Shown: positions 51,239 through 60,066, counted from the first letter of the stretch. The stretch is 64,000 nucleotides of DNA from Pacificispira sp965223125 (GCA_965223125.1 OZ244984.1:744001-808000), one strand, 5' to 3'. Numbers and translations are program-made. The notes: generated by a model from the letters alone, not told the origin.

Positions 51239-52603
51239 TTAAGACGCGATGACTTTGCGAATCTTGGCCGCAGCCGCCTTCACACTGTCTTCACCGGACA
51301 TTCCATTCAGAATGCGATCCTGAAGCATTTCAGGCAGCGCATAGGATCTGAACACCTTGCCGGCGCGCACATCGGGCTCTGGGCCCTCGGTATCAATTGA
51401 CCGGATAATAACATCCGGGTCATTCAGCACCCGCTTCTGCATCGCAATGATATCAGAGAAAGTCTCGAGTGCCGGATGCGCCAGCCAGCGGGGATCTTCA
51501 TAGATATCCAGGCGGGTTGGCTGATAATGCACAGGAGAACTGTGCAGGAAGTTGATCAGATGTTCATCAGAGAACCATTCGAGGAACTTCAACGCCTCAT
51601 CCGTCATCGCTGTATCGAGGACAACCCAGCCATCGTAGCCATGATTGACGGCAAATTTCTTGCCGTCCTTTGATGGGAACAGGAACGAGGAAACCTGCTG
51701 CGCCTTGTCCGGCATAGTCATGTTCATCTGATCGATCAGACGCCCGGTTCCCGGCGTATGTGAAATGATACCGCCCTGGAAGTCCCCGACCAGATTGGCC
51801 CATCCCGCCTGCATCGGTGAGGGCGGCATGTATTGGGTCAGATCAGCCATGAAGTCGACATATTCCGCCGCTTTTGGAAGAATGTCCGGAGAATCCAGGA
51901 TGACATTCCAGTTATCGTCGAACAGCTTCACGCCGTTTGCCCACATATATCCGAATGCCGTGTAATTCGTCGCGCCGTTGCTACCGATCGGATGAACAAC
52001 GCCACTTGGCAACTGTCCTTCACCGCTTCCCGTCACGCTGGCAAGATTGCCCAGATACTGATCCCAGTTCTTGGGCTCGGTCAGGCCTTTCGAGGCATAC
52101 AGATCTTTTCTGTAGTTGATCCAGCACAGATTGTAATCATAGGGGTACCAGAAATTGTCACCCTTCACGGGGTAGAGTATCTTGGGACCCCAATCATATT
52201 TCTGGAGAATGCTGTTCAATGGAACGATCTTCTTTTCATTCGCCAGCAACAGGACGTCCCCGAAGAAGCTCAGTGTCGCAATGTCATAGGGACGACCGGA
52301 CTGAATTGAAGTCTGCAGCTTTTCAAATGCCTTGCCACCAGGAACGCTGTCCATCTGAACCTTGATGCCAGTTTCCCTTTCATACTGCGCGGCAGCAAAT
52401 CGCATTGCTCTTACGCTATCAGCACTTGGTTCCGCGTTCAGGAAGCGAATGGTTTTATCCGCAGCGAGAACATTCGGTGCCGACAAGGCAAAGGGGACCA
52501 TGGATGCCGCACCCAATCCCTTGACCACCGACCGTCTTGAAAAACCAATCCCCATCATTTTCATACCGGAACGTGGCAATTTTGTATTGTTACTGTCAGC
52601 CAT
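51239..52603 (-). CDS. Carbohydrate-type ABC importer, binding protein (Tat-exported)
   Basis: A 454-residue family 1 solute-binding protein. The leader has a twin-arginine motif SRRSVVKG near residue 25, followed by a hydrophobic stretch ending SAPNVLA, so export by Tat is likely. The mature part contains FLNAEPSADSVRAMRFAAAQYE and long hydrophilic loops with many Trp and Tyr typical of sugar binding. ATG 52603 lies inside the end of the ATPase gene (8-base overlap) with GGAAGGAAGAAA before it. Confidence 0.9.
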   Translation of the reverse strand: MADSNNTKLPRSGMKMMGIGFSRRSVVKGLGAASMVPFALSAPNVLAADKTIRFLNAEPSADSVRAMRFAAAQYERETGIKVQMDSVPGGKAFEKLQTSIQSGRPYDIATLSFFGDVLLLANEKKIVPLNSILQKYDWGPKILYPVKGDNFWYPYDYNLCWINYRKDLYASKGLTEPKNWDQYLGNLASVTGSGEGQLPSGVVHPIGSNGATNYTAFGYMWANGVKLFDDNWNVILDSPDILPKAAEYVDFMADLTQYMPPSPMQAGWANLVGDFQGGIISHTPGTGRLIDQMNMTMPDKAQQVSSFLFPSKDGKKFAVNHGYDGWVVLDTAMTDEALKFLEWFSDEHLINFLHSSPVHYQPTRLDIYEDPRWLAHPALETFSDIIAMQKRVLNDPDVIIRSIDTEGPEPDVRAGKVFRSYALPEMLQDRILNGMSGEDSVKAAAAKIRKVIAS

Positions 52604-53744
52604 GACTTTCTTCCTTCCGACCATTCGGTCTCCCATTCGATCCTGTTGTCCCAATTGACTTCAGGGTCCTCCCTGTCGCTCTGTCGAAGAAATGACAGCG
52701 ACCATTGCCCAGTTGCATCCCAACGTGATCACCGCGTGTGATCTGGTCATTACGGGCAATCAAAACTCGAAGCGAAGTCTCTCCTTCGCGACATAACAAC
52801 AATGTCTGTGCGCCCATCGGCTCAACCAGATCCACACGCATCCTGAATGGCGCATCAGCTCGATATTCGTCTGAGACGATTTCAAGGTTTTCAGGACGAA
52901 CGCCAAACACACCCGATGCGCCTAACATCAGCCCATCCGCTTCGCCCTCGGGCACCACAAAGCAGAACCCTTCCCCGGCGATGCAGAGCGCACCATCCTT
53001 CTCGATTACCTCTGCCGAAACCTGGTTCATTTCCGGCGACCCTATAAAGCCCGCTACGAACTGGTTGGCTGGATTGTCATACACATCCAGGGGTGCCCCG
53101 ACCTGCTGCATCTCACCGTCCTTCATCACGGCGATCCGGCTTCCAAGGGTCATGGCTTCGACCTGATCATGGGTCACATACAGCATGCTCTTACCCAGTC
53201 GGGTATGCAGACTGCCGATTTCTTCCCGCATCTTGACGCGCAGTTTCGCATCCAGATTGCTGAGCGGCTCGTCGAGCAGAAACGCGTCCGGATCCCGAAC
53301 CAATGCGCGCCCTAAAGCGACGCGTTGCCGTTGACCACCGGATAAATGTTTGGGTTTCCGATGCAGCAAATCTGTCAGGCCCAGAATTTCTGCCGCTTCC
53401 CTTACGCGGCGTTCAGCTTCCTGTTTCGGAACCCCGCGCATGCGCAGTCCAAAATCCAGATTGCCGTAAACATTCTTATGGGCATAAAGCGCATAGTTCT
53501 GGAAAACCATCGCGATATTACGGTCTTTCGGGTCAAGCCTGGTGACATCGCGACCCCCGATCAGAATCGTGCCGGATGTCGTTGTCTCCAGCCCGGCAAC
53601 CATCCGCAACGTAGTAGATTTACCGCAGCCTGACGGCCCGACAAAGACCATCAATTCACCATCGTCGATGGACAGATTCACCCTGTCGACAACGGTCAGA
53701 TTGCCAAATCTCTTGGTTACGTCCTGTAATTCAATAGATGCCAT
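52596..53744 (-). CDS. Carbohydrate-type ABC importer, ATPase (UgpC/MalK type)
   Basis: A 382-residue ABC ATPase: Walker A GPSGCGKST, signature LSGGQRQRVALGRAL, Walker B FLLDEPLSNLD and H-loop VTHD in the first 240 residues, then TOBE-type regulatory beta domains to the end (ASGVFGVRPENLEI). This is the standard CUT1 ATPase. It precedes the binding protein, an unusual order because the ATPase is usually last. Confidence 0.93.
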   Translation of the reverse strand: MASIELQDVTKRFGNLTVVDRVNLSIDDGELMVFVGPSGCGKSTTLRMVAGLETTTSGTILIGGRDVTRLDPKDRNIAMVFQNYALYAHKNVYGNLDFGLRMRGVPKQEAERRVREAAEILGLTDLLHRKPKHLSGGQRQRVALGRALVRDPDAFLLDEPLSNLDAKLRVKMREEIGSLHTRLGKSMLYVTHDQVEAMTLGSRIAVMKDGEMQQVGAPLDVYDNPANQFVAGFIGSPEMNQVSAEVIEKDGALCIAGEGFCFVVPEGEADGLMLGASGVFGVRPENLEIVSDEYRADAPFRMRVDLVEPMGAQTLLLCREGETSLRVLIARNDQITRGDHVGMQLGNGRCHFFDRATGRTLKSIGTTGSNGRPNGRKEESHG

Positions 53745-53810
53745 GATGTGCCCTGCCCAATCTCAATGCCGGTGCAACCGACGAACAATGCCAGATGATT
53801 ACAGGGGCGT

Positions 53811-54917
53811 TCATGACGCATGCTCACTGACCTGATACTCGGACCGCGCCAGCCAATCGGGTTCGACCTCAAAGCCCCATCCCGGCTCTTCGCCTACCGC
53901 CGCCATCCCGTCCTGAATCTTGTAAGGATCATTCCTCAGCACGCCATATTGCCACGGATAGAAATCCGCCTGCTCAATGGAAAATTCCAGGTATTTTCCG
54001 GCATTGGGAATCGCGCGAAGCAGGTGCATTGTGAACAAAGTCACCAGGCCCAGATTTGCCGAATGCGGGGTCACCGGCAAGCCAGCTTCTGCTGCCATTT
54101 TGCAAACTTCCAACGTGCGACAGATACCCCCGAGATAGAGAATATCAGGCTGGGCGATATCCACGATCTTTCGCCCGGTAATTTCCTTCCAGACAACAAA
54201 TTCACAATCCTGTTCGCCACCGGTCACATTCAGATCAAGCGTCTCGGTGACTTCACGGGTCTGTTCAAGTTCCCAATACAGGCAAGGCTCCTCAAAATGC
54301 TCGACACCATTCTGCTCCAGCATGCGACCGATCTCGATGGCGCGCTTTGGAGAGAACCCGCTGTTTGCGTCGGCCAGAAGCGATACCTTGTCTCCAAGGG
54401 CTTTGCGGATTGTCGGGGCCATCGCTTCACTGCGGCCGGGATAGACATCCACATCGTGCCCGTACTCATTGGCGACCCGGAACTTGAAGGCATCAAAGCC
54501 AAATTCATCCCGCAATTTGGTGAAGCGTGCGGCTTCCTCTTCGGGGGAGATGTTGCGTTTCATTGAGGACGCATAGGCACGCAGTTTCCCAGGGGTTCCC
54601 CCGAGAAGGGAGGTGACCGGGACGCCCGCGATCTTGCCACGCAAGTCCCAGATCGCCGTATCAAGCCCGCCCAATGCGCGTTTCAGATAGGCCCCGGGAA
54701 ACTTGTGTTCCCGTTCCGGCACAAGGGCCAGGAGCTGTTCCAGATTTTCGGTGTCACACCCCAGAACATGGGGCGCGACCTGGCGATGAAAGACAGTTGC
54801 TGTAATGTCCGAGTTATAGGTCGAGAACTGTCCCCAACCCTGATTACCTGCCTCATCAGTCACCAGCAGGAACCCAATGTAACGGTTATAAAACGTCTCT
54901 AGTCTTTTTATTTTCAT
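53811..54917 (-). CDS. Mandelate-racemase/muconate-lactonizing (enolase superfamily) enzyme
   Basis: A 368-residue enolase-superfamily protein. The general-base region reads DAFKFRV near residue 144, the metal ligands lie in LLADANSGF (about 186), HFEEPC (about 211) and TGGEQDCE (about 236), and PHSANLG near 290 carries the His of the MR-type dyad. Members dehydrate or epimerise acid sugars, or isomerise N-acyl amino acids. Position at the head of an importer operon suggests acid-sugar dehydration, but the ligand is unknown. Divergent from a LysR gene. Confidence 0.88.
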   Translation of the reverse strand: MKIKRLETFYNRYIGFLLVTDEAGNQGWGQFSTYNSDITATVFHRQVAPHVLGCDTENLEQLLALVPEREHKFPGAYLKRALGGLDTAIWDLRGKIAGVPVTSLLGGTPGKLRAYASSMKRNISPEEEAARFTKLRDEFGFDAFKFRVANEYGHDVDVYPGRSEAMAPTIRKALGDKVSLLADANSGFSPKRAIEIGRMLEQNGVEHFEEPCLYWELEQTREVTETLDLNVTGGEQDCEFVVWKEITGRKIVDIAQPDILYLGGICRTLEVCKMAAEAGLPVTPHSANLGLVTLFTMHLLRAIPNAGKYLEFSIEQADFYPWQYGVLRNDPYKIQDGMAAVGEEPGWGFEVEPDWLARSEYQVSEHAS

Positions 54918-55000
54918 GAAACTGCCCCCATCAAAGGCTCTTTTTGGAACCTCAATCTGCGCACTGAAACGACTGCGTTCTTGTTCAGAAAAGTATTTGC

Positions 55001-55023
55001 CACTTGCTTGCCCAAGACAAGTG
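55001..55023. promoter_or_regulatory. LysR-type operator CACTTG-N11-CAAGTG
   Basis: Perfect 6-bp arms with 11-base spacing inside the 148-bp gap between the enolase-superfamily and LysR genes. The inner CTTG-CC-CAAG adds symmetry. It contains the T-N11-A core of LysR regulators and sits 43 bp upstream of the lysR start, as expected for divergent autoregulation and activation. Confidence 0.7.
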
Positions 55024-55065
55024 AAGTTTTATGGCGCTTAGGCATAATAAAAATTGGGCCTCAAA

Positions 55066-55971
55066 ATGAGCTATCGGCTTCCCCCCCTCAACTGGATACG
55101 TGCATTCGAAGCCAGTGCCCGGCACAGCAGTTTTGCGGCAGCGGCACGGGAATTGAACCTGACGGCAACGGCAATCAGCCATCAAATCCGGTCGCTGGAA
55201 CAACAGATTGGCCACCCGCTGTTTGAGCGTCGTGCCAGAAGCGTGCGGCTTACCGGAATGGGGGCATCCTATCTGCCGGAAGTCAGAGAAGCCTTGGAGC
55301 GGTTATCTGCTACGACCGTGAAGCTTTTCGGGCTTGGAACCGGCTCCGTTCTGACGGTCAGTGCGCCGCTGTCCTTTGTAGCTTTGTTTCTGGCTCCGCG
55401 GATGGCGGACTTTCAGGCGCATTATCCCCAAATCCCGATCCAGCTTTACTCGCTTGTCTGGGCAGATGCTTTGGCAGATGAGACGACTGATCTGGACATA
55501 CGCTTTGGGTCTGGAAAGTGGCCCGGCTATTCCGCCGAACGCTTGATGCAGGATCATTCCGTGATCGTCATCCAGCGGTCTCTGGTGGAAAAATGTAAGG
55601 GGGATGCATCCAGATTGCGTGCGGCAATCGCCGAGTCTCCCCTCATTCACATCGTAGGATACGAAGATCATTGGAAGAAGGCATTTGAGATTCTGGGGCT
55701 TGAAGACCCATCTATCCCGCGTTCACTGCGTGTGGATAACTCCCTGGCCGCATTGACGCTGGTGGCAAATGGGGCTGGGGCGGCAATCGTCCTGCGTTCA
55801 CACGCTGTCGAGGCCGCCAAGACACTGCCGCTCTCTATGCCATTTGATTTCCCATTGCCTATTGAAGAAGCGCATTACCTGCTATCCCCCCATAAGCGGA
55901 AGATCGCCAAGCCGGAAATGGTTCTGTTCAGAACCTGGCTGATTGACCAGATTCAATCGATTGACCACTGA
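55066..55971 (+). CDS. LysR-family regulator (GcvA-like)
   Basis: A 301-residue LysR regulator. The HTH is at 5-64 (NWIRAFEASARHSSFAAAARELNLT, ISHQIRSLEQQIGHPLFERR), the effector domain 85-295 with DLDIRFGSG typical of the GcvA subgroup. ATG 55066 is preferred over TTG 55054. It is divergent from the importer operon and convergent with the GMC oxidoreductase, so it probably activates the whole module in response to the imported compound (inference). Confidence 0.92.
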   Translation: MSYRLPPLNWIRAFEASARHSSFAAAARELNLTATAISHQIRSLEQQIGHPLFERRARSVRLTGMGASYLPEVREALERLSATTVKLFGLGTGSVLTVSAPLSFVALFLAPRMADFQAHYPQIPIQLYSLVWADALADETTDLDIRFGSGKWPGYSAERLMQDHSVIVIQRSLVEKCKGDASRLRAAIAESPLIHIVGYEDHWKKAFEILGLEDPSIPRSLRVDNSLAALTLVANGAGAAIVLRSHAVEAAKTLPLSMPFDFPLPIEEAHYLLSPHKRKIAKPEMVLFRTWLIDQIQSIDH

Positions 55972-55987
55972 CCGGTTGGAAAGTGTA

Positions 55988-57592
55988 CTAAAGGATGATC
56001 TTTGATGCCTGTATCGCCAACATCATCACCGGCACATTCAGGTTCCCACTGACAATATTGGGAAAGCTTGAGGCATCGACAACCCGGAGCGCATCGGTGC
56101 CCCGAACCCTCAACTCCGAATCGAGCACGCTGGTGCGCGCATCCAGGCCCATCGCGCAGGTGCAACTGGGGTGATAGACCGTCCCAGTTCGTTGCAGAAT
56201 GTCGTCCATAAGTTCTTCACGGGATTGCACCGATGGTCCCGGTAAAAGTTCTGACTCCGTGACGCTTGAGAGGGCTTTGGTTGCAACCAGTTTCCGGATG
56301 AATTCCACGGCCTCCACCATTTCATCCAGATCCTCCACCGCTCCATAGGCTTCGGCGTGTATCCTGGCGGGCTCCTTTGGATCCGGGCTGTCGATCTGAA
56401 TGGTCCCACGGCTTTTCGGCCGAACATTCGACAGGCCCAGCGTGAATGCCGGAAATGGGTCCGGCGCAAGAAGCGGTCGCGAAAGGCCACGGCCGTTGAG
56501 CGTGGTGATCAACTGCAGATATAATTGCATGTTCGGCAGGGCCCTGTCCGATGACGTTCTGAAAAATGCGCCCCCCTGATTCACCGACAAAGAAAGCGGG
56601 CCAGACCGTGTAACGAGATACCGGGCACCATTCCAGAATCGCCGAATAAGGGGGGAGAGCTCCTGATTCAGCGTAGGGATTCTGGATCTGAAATGATAGT
56701 TCAAGCCCACATGATCCTGAAGATTGGCCCCTACATTCCGGTTATCAACGCGCACTTCTATACCAAATTTCGACAGCAGATCCCCATCCCCGATCCCGGA
56801 TAGTTGAAGTAGCTTTGGAGACTCGATGGCGCCGGCGGCAAGAATCACTTCCTTGCGCGCGATCAGGTTTTCCTGCTTCCCGTTTCGCTCCACGACCACG
56901 CCGGTGCATCGGTTTTCAGAGAAGGACAATCGCAGAGCCCGCGTCCTTTCCAGCACTATCAGATTTGGCCGACGCATGGCGGGCCGCAAGAAAGCATCTG
57001 CTGCCGAAACCCGCCTGCCGTCCCGGGTGTTGATTTGATAGAGGCTCGCCCCTTCCTGGCTTTCCCCATTGAAGTCCGGGTTCCGTGGGACACCGACTTC
57101 CTCGCAGGCATCCAGGAAATTCCGGGTTATTGGATGAGAGTTCCCGTCAATGCTGCGGATTGGAAAGACGCCCCCTGAATTGCGCCATTCATTCGCGCCG
57201 CCGTCACTGTCGTCGATGGATCGGAAACAATCTGCCATGGCTTTGGCACCCCATCGGGAGTCACCCGTAGCCGCTGCCCAATCCTCATAATCCTCTGATC
57301 TTCCGCGAATGCAGACCAAGGCATTGATCGAGCTGGAGCCGCCCAGGACACGCCCCCGTGGCCAATGGCTTTGTCTGCCCCCAAGGCTGGTATCCGGTTC
57401 TGTTGTGTAGCACCAGTTGACACGCTTATCGTAGAACAGACGGCCATATCCGATTGGGGTCGATATCCAGAAAGAGGTGTCTTTACCACCGGCTTCAATA
57501 ACGATTACACGAGTGTTGGATTGTGCGCTCAATTTGTCTGCCAGGACACATCCAGCCGATCCTGCCCCAACAATAATGTAATCCGCCTCCAT
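55988..57592 (-). CDS. GMC-family oxidoreductase (choline-dehydrogenase-like)
   Basis: A 534-residue FAD enzyme. ADP-binding site IIVGAGSAGCVLADKLS at residues 5-21, GMC signature 1 around GRVLGGSSSINALVCIRG near 82-99, signature 2 near GAIESPKLLQLSGIG (255-269), the catalytic His in YHPSCTCAMG near 470, and a C-terminal NLNVPVMMLA where most family members have an N-x-N-A-P/T type segment. It oxidises a primary or secondary alcohol. Probable role: first oxidation of the imported compound. Upstream 57593-57728 holds its leader with no clear promoter. Confidence 0.9.
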   Translation of the reverse strand: MEADYIIVGAGSAGCVLADKLSAQSNTRVIVIEAGGKDTSFWISTPIGYGRLFYDKRVNWCYTTEPDTSLGGRQSHWPRGRVLGGSSSINALVCIRGRSEDYEDWAAATGDSRWGAKAMADCFRSIDDSDGGANEWRNSGGVFPIRSIDGNSHPITRNFLDACEEVGVPRNPDFNGESQEGASLYQINTRDGRRVSAADAFLRPAMRRPNLIVLERTRALRLSFSENRCTGVVVERNGKQENLIARKEVILAAGAIESPKLLQLSGIGDGDLLSKFGIEVRVDNRNVGANLQDHVGLNYHFRSRIPTLNQELSPLIRRFWNGARYLVTRSGPLSLSVNQGGAFFRTSSDRALPNMQLYLQLITTLNGRGLSRPLLAPDPFPAFTLGLSNVRPKSRGTIQIDSPDPKEPARIHAEAYGAVEDLDEMVEAVEFIRKLVATKALSSVTESELLPGPSVQSREELMDDILQRTGTVYHPSCTCAMGLDARTSVLDSELRVRGTDALRVVDASSFPNIVSGNLNVPVMMLAIQASKIIL

Positions 57593-57728
57593 AAGGGAAT
57601 CCTCCGAGCACCAGCCATGAATATCACATCGAATAAACTTTCGTGGTGTCCCAAGGGAAATGCAAACGAAGTAATATGGGTGTGAGGTGCAAGATTTATT
57701 GGGTCTAACATGTACGCTTAAAGTAACG

Positions 57729-58058
57729 TTAAGGTATGATTATCGAACTGATTGCTCGTTGGTCGCATCCATAAGCGCAAGCTTGTGGGCAAACCAATTT
57801 CGCCCGACGTGTTGTCGGTGCGGATAACGGTGCGCAACTGCCGTCCGTCCGGTGAAGGGGCCGATTCAAGGCTTGGCCCCGGATGAAACCGAACCGTCGA
57901 TCTATGCTGTTATGCGACTTATAGCCGAAGACCGGCACCGCGATCATCGGTAACGGCGTGCAATCGCGCCGGTATCGCACCTTGTCGCCCACCTTCATCG
58001 TCCAACGTGCATCAAGGTCCTTCTGCCCCGCTTTGCTGGGGGCAGCGGACCACATCAC
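57729..58058 (-). pseudogene. IS5-family transposase fragment
   Basis: Residues 16-60 of this frame (DARWTMKVGDKVRYRR, then VPVFGYKSHNSIDRRFGFIRG) match the middle of IS5-type transposases around the second catalytic Asp. Both ends of the gene are missing and the frame is shifted after RGQA, so it is a dead relic. Neighbouring bases 58059-58180 hold no gene. Confidence 0.7.
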
Positions 58059-58180
58059 AACCTTCTCTCAATGAATTAATCCAACGGGATTAAAAAATCT
58101 GGTAATCTTGAAGGACATTGTACCGGTGAAAATACATGTGGGGGTACTTGAAAATGCACAAGTGCACTTTTCCAGGAAAT

Positions 58181-58325
58181 GCCGGATTGAAAACGTAATC
58201 GTTAATGATATTCGAAACGGAAAACGTAAGCGGTAATGAGACAAAAAGTAATTTATGGTGACATTCCTCGATCACGAAGCCCAGAAATGCGTTGCTGCCA
58301 ACGTAATCGCTAATGAAATCCGACA
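58181..58325 (-). repeat. Transposon right end, copy B
   Basis: Same 145-bp unit as 45560-45704, about 93% identical by eye, ending CCGACA (TGTCGG on the minus strand), so this terminus is intact. Three motif copies: AACGTAATCGTTAATGATAT, AACGTAAGCGGTAATGAGAC and AACGTAATCGCTAATGAAAT. With left end B at 45755 it defines a 12.6-kb unit that contains the whole catabolic module. Confidence 0.72.
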
Positions 58326-58438
58326 TTTACGCTGAATCTCATTAAGGCTTACATTCGCGAACAAAACATAACCATGGATTAGAAAAGAGTGAATGGTCAC
58401 GTCGCAGCCAGTTAACTAGTACGCAGGCTAATACACGG
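58326..58438 (+). repeat. Transposon left end, copy C (first 18 bp lost)
   Basis: These 113 bp are identical to 42688-42800, but the leading 18 bases (TGTCAGATTTCATTAATT) are absent and the unit is joined directly to right end B. This is a right-to-left end junction. Confidence 0.75.
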
Positions 58439-58464
58439 TGACCTGCGCCCCAAGTATCCTCCAG

Positions 58465-59361
58465 TCAGAGGGAGAGTCCTTTGGTTGAAAACTGGCTTTT
58501 TGCTGCGGTGATGGCAAGCCTGTCCGGGGCATGCCCCGGACAGGCTTTGGCGGCGATTTCGGCGGGGGGTTTCCCACCTAGGCTCGAATGGGGTCTGGCT
58601 GTGTTGTAGTCCTCCATCCAGGTGGCGAGTTCGATACGGACATGGCGGATTGAGGTAAACAGCGTCTCGTTCAGGCATTCGTCCCTGAGCCGCCCATTGA
58701 AGCTTTCCACGAAGCCGTTCTGCATCGGCTTTCCCGGTGCGATATAATGCCAATCGACAGCCCGATCCTGGCTCCAGCGCAGGATCGCCATGCTGGTCAG
58801 TTCGGTGCCGTTGTCGCTGACAATGGTCTTCGGCCTGGCTCCACGCTGCCAGATCAGAGCATCCAGTTCCCGGGCGACACGAAGGCCGGACAGGGACGTG
58901 TCCGCCACCAGAGCCAGGCATTCGCGCGTGAAGTCATCGATGACCGCAAGAATCCGGAACCGGCGTCCATCCGTGAAGGCATCCGATACGAAGTCCAGCG
59001 ACCATCGCTGGTTCGGCCCGTCGGGTCGCGATAACGGTGCCCGCGTCCCCAAGGCACGCTTCCGGCCGCCACGGCGGCGCACCTGGAGCTTCTCCTCGCG
59101 ATACAGACGCCGGAACTTCTTCTGGTTCATCTCGATCCCCTCCCGGTTCAACAGCAGATGCAGACGCCGATAGCCGAAACGGCGGCGTTCCCGCGACAGG
59201 GCGCGAAGCCGCTCGCGGATCTCGGCATCATCCGGCCGACGGGATCGATAGCGAACCGAGGTCCGGTCTGCCCCCAGCACAAAGCACGCCCGCCGCTCGC
59301 TCACGCCATGCACCGCACGAAGATGAGCGATCGCCTCCCGCATCGCAGCGGGCGTCACCAT
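58465..59361 (-). CDS. IS3-family transposase OrfB, copy 2
   Basis: 298 residues; DDE integrase core as in copy 1 (LDFVSDAF, VSDNGTELTS, VESFNGRLRDE). It overlaps the end of orfA; the A7 run at 59361-59367 is the -1 frameshift site to give OrfAB transposase. This copy is probably functional and could act in trans on copy 1. Confidence 0.9.
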   Translation of the reverse strand: MVTPAAMREAIAHLRAVHGVSERRACFVLGADRTSVRYRSRRPDDAEIRERLRALSRERRRFGYRRLHLLLNREGIEMNQKKFRRLYREEKLQVRRRGGRKRALGTRAPLSRPDGPNQRWSLDFVSDAFTDGRRFRILAVIDDFTRECLALVADTSLSGLRVARELDALIWQRGARPKTIVSDNGTELTSMAILRWSQDRAVDWHYIAPGKPMQNGFVESFNGRLRDECLNETLFTSIRHVRIELATWMEDYNTARPHSSLGGKPPAEIAAKACPGHAPDRLAITAAKSQFSTKGLSL

Positions 59362-59621
59362 TTTTTTGATGCAACGTCTTTCAGCATGGCGTTGTCCAGC
59401 ATCGCCTCGGCCAGCAGCTTCTTGAGACGCGCGTTCTCGTCCTCAAGCGTCTTCAGCCGCTTCGCCTCCGACACTTCCAGCCCGCCAAACTTGGCTTTCC
59501 ACTTGTAGAAGGTCGCTTCGCTGACACCGTGACGGCGGCAAACATCCGCCGTCCTCTGGCCAGATTCCTGCTCCTTCAATATCCCGATGATCTGTTCTTC
59601 CGTGAACCGGCTGCGCTTCAT
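59355..59621 (-). CDS. IS3-family transposase OrfA, copy 2
   Basis: 88 residues: helix-turn-helix (TADVCRRHGVSEATFYKWKAKFGG) followed by a leucine-zipper tail (ENARLKKLLAEAMLDNAMLK). OrfA binds the element ends and dimerises. This frame is intact, unlike copy 1. Confidence 0.92.
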   Translation of the reverse strand: MKRSRFTEEQIIGILKEQESGQRTADVCRRHGVSEATFYKWKAKFGGLEVSEAKRLKTLEDENARLKKLLAEAMLDNAMLKDVASKKW

Positions 59622-59682
59622 AAATCCGTCTCCTTCGCGTCGACGGACTCTACCAAATCTGGAGGAATTCTAAGGGCTCAGG

Positions 59683-60003
59683 TCACTTGTTCAAACAATC
59701 CGCGCGGAGACTGCCGTTAAAGGATTCGATATACGCATTATCCGTTGGCTTCCCTGGTCGGGAAAAGTCCATCGTCACGTCATGCGCATAGGTCCAGAGA
59801 TCCAGATCGCGCGAGATGAATTCACTGCCATTGTCCACCCGGATCGTCTTCGGATAATTGAAGCGGGTCGGGGTGATGACCGGCAGGAACCGCAACTTCA
59901 GGACGGTGTCGATAAACGCCTGGCATGTCGCCGTGATGGCGGCCTTTTCGTCGACTGATACTGTCATGGGGCAACCTCGGTTGTAGCGACTGTCCAGTTC
60001 CAC
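59683..60003 (-). pseudogene. Chimeric remnant: IS3-type transposase fragment
   Basis: A 106-codon open frame joining unrelated pieces. Its end (IRVDNGSEFISRDLDLW and YIESFNGSLRADCLN) is the C-terminal integrase core of another IS3-type transposase, cut at CLN by copy 2 of the IS3 element. The part before it (VDEKAAITATCQAFIDTVLKLRFLP) resembles the start of small DUF3024-type proteins often found beside transposases. It has been assembled by deletion and is not a gene. Confidence 0.7.
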
Positions 60004-60066
60004 GGGAGCAACTCATCAATGCAGTTGATCTTGTGATCGGCGATGTGGTGCAGCACCCAGGTGAGC
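59964..60066 (-). pseudogene. IS66-family transposase, C-terminal remnant
   Basis: In a frame not long enough to stand alone, the minus strand reads WVLHHIADHKINCIDELLPW and ends TTEVAP with TGA at 59966-59964. This is the conserved last segment of IS66 TnpC transposases. It borders the aldehyde-dehydrogenase remnant directly. Confidence 0.75.

Larger units (their letters stand above)
58439..59685 (-). mobile_element. IS3-family (IS407-group-like) element, copy 2 (intact)
   Basis: 1247 bp, nearly identical to copy 1 at 42801-44049 and in the same orientation, with both inverted ends and an unbroken orfA/orfB pair. Flanks (acgg left, cttg right) show no target duplication. Its right side joins an IS3-type transposase fragment. 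Together with copy C of the left end it makes a direct repeat of about 1.36 kb with 42688-44049. Confidence 0.88.
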
